Assembly: GCF_018918265.1 (NCBI RefSeq)
Contig: NZ_JAHLQC010000001.1
Coordinates: 124,001 to 188,000, forward strand
DNA: 64,000 bases
Direction of reading: 5' to 3'
DNA from: Falcatimonas sp. MSJ-15
GTDB taxonomy: Bacteria > Bacillota > Clostridia > Lachnospirales > Lachnospiraceae
Shown: one piece after another, positions 17,329-26,065 of the stretch
How the letters are laid out: each line of letters begins with the position of its first letter
How positions within the stretch are numbered: the stretch's first letter is position 1
The notes under the pieces: generated by a model
Databases searched by the model: none
Seen by the model: the letters and a program-made list of their open reading frames with translations, nothing else
Told to the model about the DNA's origin: nothing
Position numbers and translations under genes: made by a program

Positions 17329-18864
17329 ATGAATGAGATATATGAATTACTGCCAGAATCAATGCTTAATTGCGTTGTGAATGGAAGAGAGCTAAGAGTA
17401 GTAAGAATATCAGACAGTGAATTAACAATAAGAATGACAAAAGAACATTCAGATAGTATTATTAAGTATAGTGGAGACAATACGTCTCCACTATTTGTGA
17501 TAATTAACATATATGATTATTATGCAGGAAGATATGATTCAATAATAGTAAAAAAAACATCATATAAGAGTATATGTCATAGAAAATATTATGATGAAGT
17601 TACTTTGGAATATCTAGATGAAGATAATATTATTGATACAAAATTAACTGCTGCTGTTAATCATTACTGGCGATATATAATGCTTAAGAGTGAAGATTAT
17701 GATAATACTTTTTCAAAATATATGTGTAATTATCCGGAAGATAAAGATTATGAATATCCAGAAGATTTTGTAAGTCAGAGAGAGAAGATATGTGCAGGAT
17801 ATGATTTTAATAAAGTGTTTAACAATATTGAATCAGAAATAGATAAGAAAAAATATGCTATAAAAATTAGTAACTATCTATTATACGATAGCTTTCTTAC
17901 AATGAATATAAAAGATTATATTGTTAAGTATTTTAAAGATGCAGGTGTGAGCTTAACAAAAGACAATTATAACAAGATTAATGGAGTATATATAGGAAAT
18001 AGTTTTTGCCCTAATCTTTTTCCGGATGATGATATGCTTATTAAGATGATTAATAAAGCACATGATAATAATCTTGACATTACAGTAGAATGTTCATATA
18101 TGCGTCAGGATGATATAGACAGATATATTAAGTTATTTGATAAGCTTATTACATGGTGTAATGAGAATTCTGTATATATAAGGATTGTTGTCAATGATTA
18201 TGGTATGTTATATATGCTTAATGATGACAGATATAGAGAATATTTTATAATATCTCTTGGAGTTCTTATTAACAAATATAGAAAAGATCCAAGGATGAAG
18301 TATAAAAATAGGCTGACTGATAAAGATATGTATAATGTTAAGAATGCGATGTCTAATGAAGATTATCTTAATCTTATGAGAGAATATAAAGTAAGTGAGT
18401 GTGAATATGAGAGTAATCCAATAAGATATGACATGCCACTTAAGATGGCACTTACGATTCCATTTTACCAGACGAATACATCAGGCAACTGCCCATTATA
18501 TGCTAAGCTTGTTAATGGAGAACGTGGACGACAAAAAGCAGTTATTAATTGTGGAAGATTATGTGAGAAAAAAGTTTTTTTATATCCATTACATCTTAAT
18601 ATGGTAGGAAGATATAATTCGATTTTTGCATTTAATGAGAATGTTATAGATGATGTAGAATATTATAGATATTATAATTTTTATAAAGATTATGATAGTG
18701 ATAAGAATTGTATTACTAAGGATTGTATTGCTAAGAATTGTATTACTAATGATTATATTACTAAAGATTATATTACCAAAGAGTGTTCTGGCATTAATAT
18801 GAGTGAAGATAAAAGAGAAGCTGATAGTAATAGAATTAGTAGGATTGTATTTGATTTTTTGTAA
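17329..18864 (+). CDS. Uncharacterised 511-residue partner of a U32-family protein
   Basis: I do not recognise this family with confidence. The middle part (about 200-330) alternates strands and helices around GNSFCPNLFPDDDML and DITVECSYMRQDD, like the TIM-barrel fold of U32 proteins. The C-terminal third has cysteines in GNCPLY and INCGRLCEKK that could bind a metal cluster. The next gene is a clear U32 member, so the two may act as a pair as UbiU/UbiV do (inference). Near the C-terminus five pentapeptides of the form [C/Y]-I-[T/A]-[K/N]-[D/N/E] occur in tandem (18709-18783). Confidence 0.6.
   Translation: MNEIYELLPESMLNCVVNGRELRVVRISDSELTIRMTKEHSDSIIKYSGDNTSPLFVIINIYDYYAGRYDSIIVKKTSYKSICHRKYYDEVTLEYLDEDNIIDTKLTAAVNHYWRYIMLKSEDYDNTFSKYMCNYPEDKDYEYPEDFVSQREKICAGYDFNKVFNNIESEIDKKKYAIKISNYLLYDSFLTMNIKDYIVKYFKDAGVSLTKDNYNKINGVYIGNSFCPNLFPDDDMLIKMINKAHDNNLDITVECSYMRQDDIDRYIKLFDKLITWCNENSVYIRIVVNDYGMLYMLNDDRYREYFIISLGVLINKYRKDPRMKYKNRLTDKDMYNVKNAMSNEDYLNLMREYKVSECEYESNPIRYDMPLKMALTIPFYQTNTSGNCPLYAKLVNGERGRQKAVINCGRLCEKKVFLYPLHLNMVGRYNSIFAFNENVIDDVEYYRYYNFYKDYDSDKNCITKDCIAKNCITNDYITKDYITKECSGINMSEDKREADSNRISRIVFDFL
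18709..18783 (+). repeat. 15-nt in-frame tandem repeat, five copies
   Basis: Encodes C-I-T-K-D, C-I-A-K-N, C-I-T-N-D, Y-I-T-K-D and Y-I-T-K-E in a row, inside the 3' part of the gene at 17329-18864. Confidence 0.9.
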
Positions 18865-18950
18865 AAGATATATGTGAAATGATATGTTGATTGTGGATGT
18901 TAGTGACTTAGGTGTTGGAAACTAAATATTATAGATGGTGGTGAATAAGA

Positions 18951-20099
18951 ATGATGAAGATAACAGCAGGTCTTGGAAGCATTGAGGATTATCCGTTGTA
19001 TGTGCAGGCAGGAGCAGATGAAGTGTTTGCAGGATATGTGCCTTATTCATGGAACTTAAGATATGGTAATGTATATCCGCTTAACAGAAGAGAAGTTTTG
19101 TATTATAATGTCTCGATAGGGACTAAGGAAGATATAGCAATATTATATGAGATGTATAAAGAGCTTAATGTTCCGGTAACTTTTGCATTTAATGCATTAT
19201 ATTATACACAGGAACAGTATAAGATTATAGATGGATATATAAGCGATATAAGGAATATCGGGTTTGATGATTTTATAATAGCAGATATTGGGCTTATAGC
19301 ATATATGTATGAGAAAGACAGGCAGTTGTATGATAGAATCAATGTACATCTTAGTGGCGAATGTATGGAGTATAATACTAAAGCCTTAGAATTAGTAAGT
19401 AAATATAATATAAGACGGTATATATTCCATAGAAAGAATACATTTAGTCAGATGAGAGAATGTATTGATTATGTTAAAAAATATAATAAAAATGCAGAGT
19501 TTGAAGCTTTTTTAATGAATGAAAAATGTCATTATAATGGCTCTTACTGTAATAGTCTTCATTGTGATGAACTCGCACATCTGTGTATGATACCTTATGA
19601 GACAGGCAATTATGATAATAGCAATTCTATATCTGCAGGCAGAAAAGCTAAAGAGTATATATCGTGTATAGATGAAGATAGCACAAAGCCAGAGGCAGCA
19701 GAAAGTGATGATAGAGAAGCTGGTTATATAGAAGATGAAGATGTGTCAAAAGATATAGATATGTTAGAAGATGTAGATATGTCAAAAGATGTAGATATAT
19801 TAGAAGATGTAGATATGTCAGAAGATGAGTATGTTCCCGGAATGTCCGGATGTGGATTATGTGCAGCGAAGACACTTGATGAGATAGGTATAACTAATCT
19901 AAAGGTTGTTGGGAGAGGAGCACATGTAGAATGTATGCTAAAAGACATAGAGACAGTAAGAAAAACTCTCGATATATTAGATAGCATGTCGCTAGATGGC
20001 GATGAATATAATGAAGGTGACAACACAATATATAGACAGAGAATAATAGACGAGCTATTTGATGGAAGATGCAGCGGGAATTGCTATTATATAACGTGA
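18951..20099 (+). CDS. U32 family protein (peptidase U32 / UbiU-like)
   Basis: 382 residues. It starts MKITAGLGSIEDYPLYVQAGADEVFAGY in outline, the U32 N-terminal pattern with the A-G-A-D-E/A-V motif. NVHLSGECMEYN, RYIFHRK and the cysteine group in KCHYNGSYC and GCGLCAAKTL follow; related U32 proteins use four cysteines for a [4Fe-4S] cluster. Known members include collagenase-like proteases and tRNA or ubiquinone hydroxylation factors, so substrate is open. An acidic low-complexity insert (about residues 255-293) with a hexapeptide repeat interrupts the family core. GGTGG precedes the start. Confidence 0.8.
   Translation: MMKITAGLGSIEDYPLYVQAGADEVFAGYVPYSWNLRYGNVYPLNRREVLYYNVSIGTKEDIAILYEMYKELNVPVTFAFNALYYTQEQYKIIDGYISDIRNIGFDDFIIADIGLIAYMYEKDRQLYDRINVHLSGECMEYNTKALELVSKYNIRRYIFHRKNTFSQMRECIDYVKKYNKNAEFEAFLMNEKCHYNGSYCNSLHCDELAHLCMIPYETGNYDNSNSISAGRKAKEYISCIDEDSTKPEAAESDDREAGYIEDEDVSKDIDMLEDVDMSKDVDILEDVDMSEDEYVPGMSGCGLCAAKTLDEIGITNLKVVGRGAHVECMLKDIETVRKTLDILDSMSLDGDEYNEGDNTIYRQRIIDELFDGRCSGNCYYIT
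19752..19823 (+). repeat. 18-nt in-frame tandem repeat, four copies
   Basis: Encodes D-I-D-M-L-E, D-V-D-M-S-K, D-V-D-I-L-E and D-V-D-M-S-E in the acidic insert of the U32 protein. Confidence 0.9.
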
Positions 20100-20227
20100 T
20101 ACATGCCATTCCTTCCTAGAAGATAAGTTGTAATTGTAAAAAATTCAAAAATGGAGTTGATAAAATTTAAGTTTTGCAATTGCAGGATAGAATATTAATA
20201 TTAGATGAACAGGAGTAGTGACAATAT

Positions 20228-22045
20228 ATGACAGAAGAAAAGTATTTTGAATTAATAACTGATAGTCTTAATAAATCATTAACAGATATGGATGATATGA
20301 TAATTAAGTGGCAAAGGAAGATAACAAAACAGAAGGAATTTATGTGGGATAACAGTTCGGATATGGATGAAGAAGAACTGCTTGCTAATAAGGAAGATAT
20401 AGAGCAGGATATGTTACTTCTTGAGTTTTATAATAAGAATAGAAATATCCTTTGCAAGACTCTTAAAAATCCTTATTTTGGAAAGATAAATTTTATATAT
20501 GATGAAGATAAAAGCGAACTTCCTGTATATATAGGATTATCAGGATACAGAAGCGATGATGAAAGTCTGCCATGGATATATGATTGGAGAGCACCTATTA
20601 GTTCGATGTATTATGAATATGAAAAAGGAAAGGCTTCATACAATGCACCGGATGGAGAATTCACAGGTGAGATTACTGAGAAAAAACAGTTTAAGATAAA
20701 AGATGGCGAGATGTTGTATTATATGGATACAGATCTTAAGATTGATGATGATGTTCTTGTTAAAGAACTTAGTAATAACTCAGCTACCAAGATGAGACAG
20801 GTTGCAGCTACAATTCAAAAAGAACAAAATGCTATTATTCGTAATAATAAAGCAAAGACACTTGTTATTAATGGATGTGCAGGAAGTGGTAAGACTGTTG
20901 TTGCACTTCATAGAGTAGCATGGCTTTTATATAATTACAGAAAGCATATGAGAGCTGATAATGTACTTATTTTGTCACCTAATGCACTTTTTTCGGACTA
21001 TATATCAGAAGTACTTCCGGAATTATGCGAGGATAATGTTCCGGAAAAAGAATGGGATGATCTTATGGTTGATATGATATGTATAGAAGACGATTATGAG
21101 ATTAAGAATGATCAGATTAACTATATACTTCATAGTAAAGAAGATGATAATAGAATAAAAAGAATCAGATATAAATCTTCAAAAGAGTATTTTGATGAGC
21201 TTAATACATATATTAAGAGACGTGACAGGAAGATAAAAGATGCAAGTGAAGTTGTAAGAACTTATATAGAATTTCTTGAATATATTGGAGGGATAAGACC
21301 TGGCATGGAGAGATATCTTAATGAAGATGGTCTTATATGTTATGAAGATGTATTAGCAGTATTCTATATTCAGGTATATTATTATGGATGTGGACAACTT
21401 GGTTCTGTGAGATATCTTGTAGTAGATGAGATGCAAGACTATAATATATTCCAATATGCTATTATTAATAAGATGTTCGTGTGTCCTAAGACATTCTTAG
21501 GTGATGAAAATCAGGTATATCTAAGACCGGTTGATAGATTATCAGATATAATAAGTACAATATTTGATGATGCAAGTTATATATCAATGAATAAGAGTTA
21601 TAGATCAACATACGAGATAACACAGTTTGTTCAGGGAATAACAAAACTTGATAATATAGAACCATTTGAAAGACATGGCAAAAAGCCTGAGATAGTAAGA
21701 TATACAGATAGCTGTGACAAATTTACTAAGATGAGACAGTATATTAAAGAGATTAGTAAGAATGATTATAGAACCATAGCCATTCTGTGTGATGATGAAT
21801 ATTATGCAAGAGAAGTATATGAAGAACTTAAAAAAGATATGGATATATCACTTATACGAGAGAATACAACTGTACTTAAAGATGGCATAATAGTTATGTC
21901 AAAGCATGTATCAAAAGGTCTTGAATTTGACGCAGTAATTGTTAATTGCGATAATGACACAGAAGATGAGATATCAAAAAATGCTTTATATATATCATGT
22001 ACACGAGCATTACATGAGCTATATCTTTTTGAACCACACAGATAG
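20228..22045 (+). CDS. HelD-like UvrD-family helicase
   Basis: 605 residues. An N-terminal coiled coil (about 1-70) is followed by the HelD-typical LPWIYDWRAPISSMYYEY stretch, Walker A GCAGSGKT (Lys222), Walker B DEMQDY (Asp400), and helicase motifs including KSYRST and the late CTRALHELYLF. HelD proteins pull stalled RNA polymerase off DNA using ATP. At 605 residues it is shorter than B. subtilis HelD (about 770), so part of the secondary-channel arm or an inserted domain may be reduced. GGAG lies about 12 nt before the start. Confidence 0.85.
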   Translation: MTEEKYFELITDSLNKSLTDMDDMIIKWQRKITKQKEFMWDNSSDMDEEELLANKEDIEQDMLLLEFYNKNRNILCKTLKNPYFGKINFIYDEDKSELPVYIGLSGYRSDDESLPWIYDWRAPISSMYYEYEKGKASYNAPDGEFTGEITEKKQFKIKDGEMLYYMDTDLKIDDDVLVKELSNNSATKMRQVAATIQKEQNAIIRNNKAKTLVINGCAGSGKTVVALHRVAWLLYNYRKHMRADNVLILSPNALFSDYISEVLPELCEDNVPEKEWDDLMVDMICIEDDYEIKNDQINYILHSKEDDNRIKRIRYKSSKEYFDELNTYIKRRDRKIKDASEVVRTYIEFLEYIGGIRPGMERYLNEDGLICYEDVLAVFYIQVYYYGCGQLGSVRYLVVDEMQDYNIFQYAIINKMFVCPKTFLGDENQVYLRPVDRLSDIISTIFDDASYISMNKSYRSTYEITQFVQGITKLDNIEPFERHGKKPEIVRYTDSCDKFTKMRQYIKEISKNDYRTIAILCDDEYYAREVYEELKKDMDISLIRENTTVLKDGIIVMSKHVSKGLEFDAVIVNCDNDTEDEISKNALYISCTRALHELYLFEPHR

Positions 22046-22151
22046 TATATTAACGTCTTATATGTGTATGAGATAATAGTATATTAGATGTTGATAATTA
22101 ATAAGAAGATGTACTAGAATGTATAATAGAAAAAAGAGTGAGGCGATATGT

Positions 22152-22847
22152 ATGGATCATGAGAAGATAATGATTGTAGATGATGACAATGAGATAAGGG
22201 AACTGCTTCATACGATGCTTGTTAATGAAGGATATGATGTGATTGAAGCAGACTGCGGAGAGAGAGCATTAGAACTTGTAGATGATAAAGTGGATCTTGT
22301 TGTTCTTGATATTATGATGCCGGGAATGTCTGGATTAAAAGTATGCAGTAAACTTAGAGAGAAATATAATATGCCTATACTGTTTTTAACAGCAAAAGGA
22401 ATGGATTCAGATCTTACTATGGGATTTTCATGTGGTGGTGATGACTATGTTGTAAAACCATTTTCTTTTTCCGAACTTCTTGCAAGAATAAAGGGGCTTT
22501 TAAGAAGATATAAAGTATATAGCGGAAAGAAAAAACAGGCAGCTAATGAAGTATATGAATATAAGAACATAGTTATTAATGCACAATATAATGAAGTGAA
22601 AAAAGATGGTGAAGATGTTAATCTGTCAGAGATAGAATATCAGATACTAAAGCTGATGATTAAGTATCGTGGTAAAATATTTACAATGCAAAATTTGTAT
22701 GAAAGCGTATGGAATGAACCATATCTTGCAAGCAGTGCAAATACAATAATGGCACATATAAGAAAACTCAGGGTGAAACTTGAAGATGATCCACAAAAAC
22801 CACAGATAATAAAGACAGTTTGGGGGAAAGGTTATCGTGTTGAATAG
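22152..22847 (+). CDS. OmpR-type response regulator
   Basis: 231 residues. The receiver domain has the acidic pair (DDDN), phospho-acceptor Asp53 (VVLDIMMPG) and Lys in VVKPFSF. The C-terminal winged helix ends with IKTVWGKGYRVE. The ATG at 22152 has GAGG upstream; the ATG at 22119 has no site. It overlaps the kinase gene by 11 nt, so the two are translationally coupled. Targets are unknown; the ABC exporter 2.5 kb downstream is one candidate, as such pairs often control MacB-type pumps. Confidence 0.92.
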   Translation: MDHEKIMIVDDDNEIRELLHTMLVNEGYDVIEADCGERALELVDDKVDLVVLDIMMPGMSGLKVCSKLREKYNMPILFLTAKGMDSDLTMGFSCGGDDYVVKPFSFSELLARIKGLLRRYKVYSGKKKQAANEVYEYKNIVINAQYNEVKKDGEDVNLSEIEYQILKLMIKYRGKIFTMQNLYESVWNEPYLASSANTIMAHIRKLRVKLEDDPQKPQIIKTVWGKGYRVE

Positions 22848-24033
22848 GAGAAAAAATGTAGAGAAGAAGATAGCACTTCATAAGACAGTGCTTGGATTTT
22901 CACTTCTCTCACAGCTTCTTATAGCATTTGTATTCTCAATAGGAGTATATAAGGGAAGTACAATTCTTGGTGAGTATATAGTTAATTCAGTAGTATTTGA
23001 ACAATATATGCCAGGATATGAGAAACAGATTAAATTTGATGACTTTATCAAAGACGACAAAAGTCCAAAAGGAAGATATGTCCTTGATATAACTGATGAT
23101 ATGGTTACAGTAATATCCTATGAAAAAGGAACAGGATATAATGCACTTATACAGACAGTAGCTATATTCATATCAGTTGTAGTCTTTATAATTATACTAT
23201 TATCAATACTTAGAAAGACTGTAAGCGACATAAAAAAATTATCCTATGCAACTATGAAGCTTGCAGATGGTGATTTTGATTATGAAGTAAGACTTGACAG
23301 AAAAGATGAGATAGGGTGGTTGGCATCAGATATTAATGAGATGAGATTATCAATTATAGAGCGAATGGAAAAAGAGAGAAAAGCTGTAAAAGCGAATAGA
23401 GATCTTATAACAGAGTTATCACATGATCTTAGAACACCACTTACAAGGCAGATGTGTACTCTTGAACTTGCCATGAAAGGTCAATATAAGAGTGAAGAAG
23501 AGATACATGACTGTTTTGCAAGGCTTTATAATTCGTCAGAACAGATAAAGAGAATGTCAGATGAACTTTTCTCATATTTTCTTACTGAAAACAGTTTTGA
23601 AAAAGGAAAACTTAACTTTGAAGAGATAGACGGTAATACACTGTTTGCACAGATTATAAGTGAGAATGCAGATTATCTTGAAAGTGAAGGTTTTCATGTT
23701 AATCTTGATATTAATATATCAGATTCGTATAAAGTTAATGTTGACGTGGATTGTCTTGCAAGAATAGTTGACAATCTTATATCTAATATTAAGAAGTATG
23801 CAGATTCCGATGCGATGATTATAATAGCATGTAAGTTAAGAGAGAAGTATGTAGAAGTATCATTTGAGAATATGATAGGCAAGATAAGAAGTAATGAAGT
23901 AGATAGCAGTAATATTGGAATTCATTCCGCAAGACAGCTTGCTAAAGAGCTTAATGGTAATATAGAGATTATAAGAAAAGGAACACAATATAAAGCAATT
24001 TTAAAATTGCCATACTATGTAGAGATGCAATAA
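22837..24033 (+). CDS. Membrane sensor histidine kinase
   Basis: 398 residues from a TTG start that overlaps the end of the response regulator gene; GGGGGAAAGG lies just upstream. Two membrane segments (about 15-38 and 104-128) flank a ~65-residue outside loop. HAMP follows, then HisKA with His196 (ELSHDLRTPLT) and the ATPase domain with the N box VDNLISNIKKYAD. The G1 region is weak (FENMIG), so ATP-site details deviate from the consensus. Confidence 0.9.
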   Translation: MLNRRKNVEKKIALHKTVLGFSLLSQLLIAFVFSIGVYKGSTILGEYIVNSVVFEQYMPGYEKQIKFDDFIKDDKSPKGRYVLDITDDMVTVISYEKGTGYNALIQTVAIFISVVVFIIILLSILRKTVSDIKKLSYATMKLADGDFDYEVRLDRKDEIGWLASDINEMRLSIIERMEKERKAVKANRDLITELSHDLRTPLTRQMCTLELAMKGQYKSEEEIHDCFARLYNSSEQIKRMSDELFSYFLTENSFEKGKLNFEEIDGNTLFAQIISENADYLESEGFHVNLDINISDSYKVNVDVDCLARIVDNLISNIKKYADSDAMIIIACKLREKYVEVSFENMIGKIRSNEVDSSNIGIHSARQLAKELNGNIEIIRKGTQYKAILKLPYYVEMQ

Positions 24034-24055
24034 ATAATGCCAGGGTCAAAAGGTC

Positions 24056-24096
24056 TAAACCCACGTGAGCTTGCTCATAGGTGGGTACAGGTTTAA
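24056..24096 (+). terminator. Intrinsic terminator after the two-component genes
   Basis: ACCCACGTGAGC pairs with GCTCATAGGTGGGT, extended by an AAACC/GGTTT pair; an A/T-rich tail with T5 follows. It is unusually G+C-rich for this region. Confidence 0.65.
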
Positions 24097-24185
24097 GAAT
24101 TTTTCAGAATTTCATGAGTCTTTTTTTCAGAAATAGATATTAACATATATCGTATATGAAAAAAACTTGTGAGGTAGTGAGTAAA

Positions 24186-25094
24186 ATGATAAAAGAAATG
24201 TTTCTGGATTTGGCAATAGGAAAAGAGCCTTTTATAGTTAAGATGATTAACAAGGCCGGAAAAGAAAAAGTGACAAGTCCTGTTGAATTTCGTGAAAAAG
24301 AAAGAGACTGGCTGTTAAATCAAGAAACTAAGACAGTATCAGTACTTGCAGATGATGGGACTAGATTATATGGACATATGCTTAATAATCCATATGCTAA
24401 GAGAATTGTGATAATGTTTCATGGATGGAGAGGTACATGGGACAAAGATTGTGGAGCTATAGGAAAAGGTTTCTATGAACAGGATAGTTCAGTATTATTC
24501 ATAGAACAAAGAGCACATGGTGAGAGCGGTGGAGAATATATTGGATTTGGAATGCTTGAGAGATATGACTGTAAGAGATGGGTTGAATATGTTAATGGGA
24601 ATTATCCTGACATACCAATATATCTTGCAGGTGTATCAATGGGAGCTGCAACAGTGCTTATGGCATCAGAATTAGAACTTCCTATGGTAAAAGGTATAAT
24701 TGCCGATTGCGGATATACATCAGCATACGAGATGGTAAGCAGATTCCCAAGAGTTATGATGCACATGAAAGCAACAAAGCTTGTACAGGCAGTGAATAAA
24801 CTTTGCAAGAAAAAAGCAGGATATTGCTTTAATGACATTGACATAACAAAAGTAATGAAAAATTGTAAGATACCTGTATTTTTTGTTCATGGCAAAGATG
24901 ATGCATTTGTTCCAATGGAGATGTCATGCAGAAATTATAAGGCATGTGGTGCAAAAAAGAAATTATTCCTTGTAAATGGTGCAGATCATCTTCAAAGTTA
25001 TCTTGTATCACCTAAAAAATACATAGCAGAAGTTAAGAGCTTTTTTAATTGGAATGTTGCAAATGTAAATGCAAAAGATGCTATGCCAGCATAG
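24186..25094 (+). CDS. Alpha/beta hydrolase (YqkD/BAAT-like)
   Basis: 302 residues. MFHGWRG forms the oxyanion region, Ser151 the nucleophile (GVSMGA), HGKDDAFVP the acid and NGADHLQSY the catalytic His. The domain belongs to the large serine aminopeptidase/hydrolase group; substrate unknown. The ATG at 24186 has GAGG 11 nt upstream; an earlier in-frame ATG at 24156 has no site. No signal peptide. Single gene between two terminators. Confidence 0.82.
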   Translation: MIKEMFLDLAIGKEPFIVKMINKAGKEKVTSPVEFREKERDWLLNQETKTVSVLADDGTRLYGHMLNNPYAKRIVIMFHGWRGTWDKDCGAIGKGFYEQDSSVLFIEQRAHGESGGEYIGFGMLERYDCKRWVEYVNGNYPDIPIYLAGVSMGAATVLMASELELPMVKGIIADCGYTSAYEMVSRFPRVMMHMKATKLVQAVNKLCKKKAGYCFNDIDITKVMKNCKIPVFFVHGKDDAFVPMEMSCRNYKACGAKKKLFLVNGADHLQSYLVSPKKYIAEVKSFFNWNVANVNAKDAMPA

Positions 25095-25117
25095 TATATC
25101 AATTTCAAGTTATATAT

Positions 25118-25172
25118 GCGAAACTCAGATGGAATATATAAGATTTTTACAGTTACATTTTCATACAATATA
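25118..25172. repeat. Short repeat remnant sharing both ends with structured element A
   Basis: It starts ATGCGAAACTCA and ends CAGTTACATTTTCATACAAT. The corresponding flanks of element A are ATGCGAAACTCA (from 10580) and CAGCTACATTTTCGTATAAT (from 10788). The middle is only about 20 nt of unrelated sequence. It looks like a copy without the core. Confidence 0.5.
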
Positions 25173-25177
25173 AAAAT

Positions 25178-25228
25178 AAAACACCCTTGTTGAGAAAAAT
25201 ATATCAACAGAGGTGTTTATTTTTTTTG
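25178..25228 (+). terminator. Intrinsic terminator after the hydrolase gene
   Basis: AAACACCCTTGTTGA pairs with TCAACAGAGGTGTTT, followed by a run of eight T. Confidence 0.85.
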
Positions 25229-25246
25229 GCTAGAAGAGTATTATAT

Positions 25247-25281
25247 AACTAAAGTTAGTTGTAACTATCAAAAATTAGTTA
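25247..25281. promoter_or_regulatory. Possible operator upstream of the ABC exporter
   Basis: Palindrome AACTAA-AG-TTAGTT (25247-25260) followed by a second TAACT/TAGTTA pair ending at 25281. Repeated half-sites upstream of an exporter suggest a repressor or response-regulator site; no protein is assigned. Confidence 0.35.
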
Positions 25282-25352
25282 AAGACCAGAGTGTTGTTGG
25301 TTGGAAATATAAAGTTATGAACTAATTAAATATATGAAAGAGGGTATGAAAT

Positions 25353-26051
25353 ATGTTACTGGAAATTAATAATCTACATAAAAGCTATGGTAATGGTGTT
25401 AATCGTGTTGAAATATTAAAAGGCATAAGTTTTGATGTTAAAAAAGGTGAATTTGTAGTTCTGCTTGGACCATCTGGTTCAGGTAAGTCAACATTGCTCA
25501 ATATTATTGGCGGAATTGACACACCTGATGAAGGATATATATCAATAGATGGACATAAGACAGGTGATATGAAAGATAAAGCACTCACAGCTTACAGAAG
25601 AGATCATCTTGGATACATATTCCAGATGTATAATCTGATTCCTAACCTGACAGTTAAAGAAAATATAGAAGTTGGAGCATATCTTAGTAAGAATCCATTA
25701 GAACTTGATGAACTTATAGATACACTTGGACTTACAGAGCATAAGAATAAACTTCCTAATCAATTATCAGGTGGACAGCAGCAAAGAACAGCTATAGGAA
25801 GAGCTATAATTAAGAATCCGGATGTCTTATTATGTGATGAACCAACAGGTGCACTTGACTATAATACATCAAAAGAGATTCTAAAACTTATTGAGGATGT
25901 TAATCAAAAATATGGTAATACAGTAATTATGGTAACCCATAATGATGCAATTAAGAATATGTCAGACAGAGTTATAAAGTTAAAAGATGGCAGTATTAGA
26001 AAGAATTATATTAATGATAATAAAATTTCGGCTGCAGAGCTTGAATGGTAG
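25353..26051 (+). CDS. ABC transporter ATP-binding subunit, MacB/LolD type
   Basis: 232 residues. Walker A GPSGSGKST, Q-loop FQMYNLIPNLTV, signature LSGGQQQR, Walker B VLLCDEPTGALD, H-loop VTHND. The FQxYNLIP Q-loop and TGALD Walker B extension are typical of FtsX-partnered ATPases that move antibiotics, peptides or lipoproteins. It is 14 nt ahead of its permease. AGAGGG precedes the ATG. Confidence 0.95.
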   Translation: MLLEINNLHKSYGNGVNRVEILKGISFDVKKGEFVVLLGPSGSGKSTLLNIIGGIDTPDEGYISIDGHKTGDMKDKALTAYRRDHLGYIFQMYNLIPNLTVKENIEVGAYLSKNPLELDELIDTLGLTEHKNKLPNQLSGGQQQRTAIGRAIIKNPDVLLCDEPTGALDYNTSKEILKLIEDVNQKYGNTVIMVTHNDAIKNMSDRVIKLKDGSIRKNYINDNKISAAELEW

Positions 26052-26065
26052 GGTGGTGAGAAAGT

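Noticed and set aside
24056..24096. Riboswitch upstream of the alpha/beta hydrolase
   Set aside because: A single G+C-rich hairpin with a T-rich end explains it as the terminator of the kinase gene; no ligand-core motif seen.
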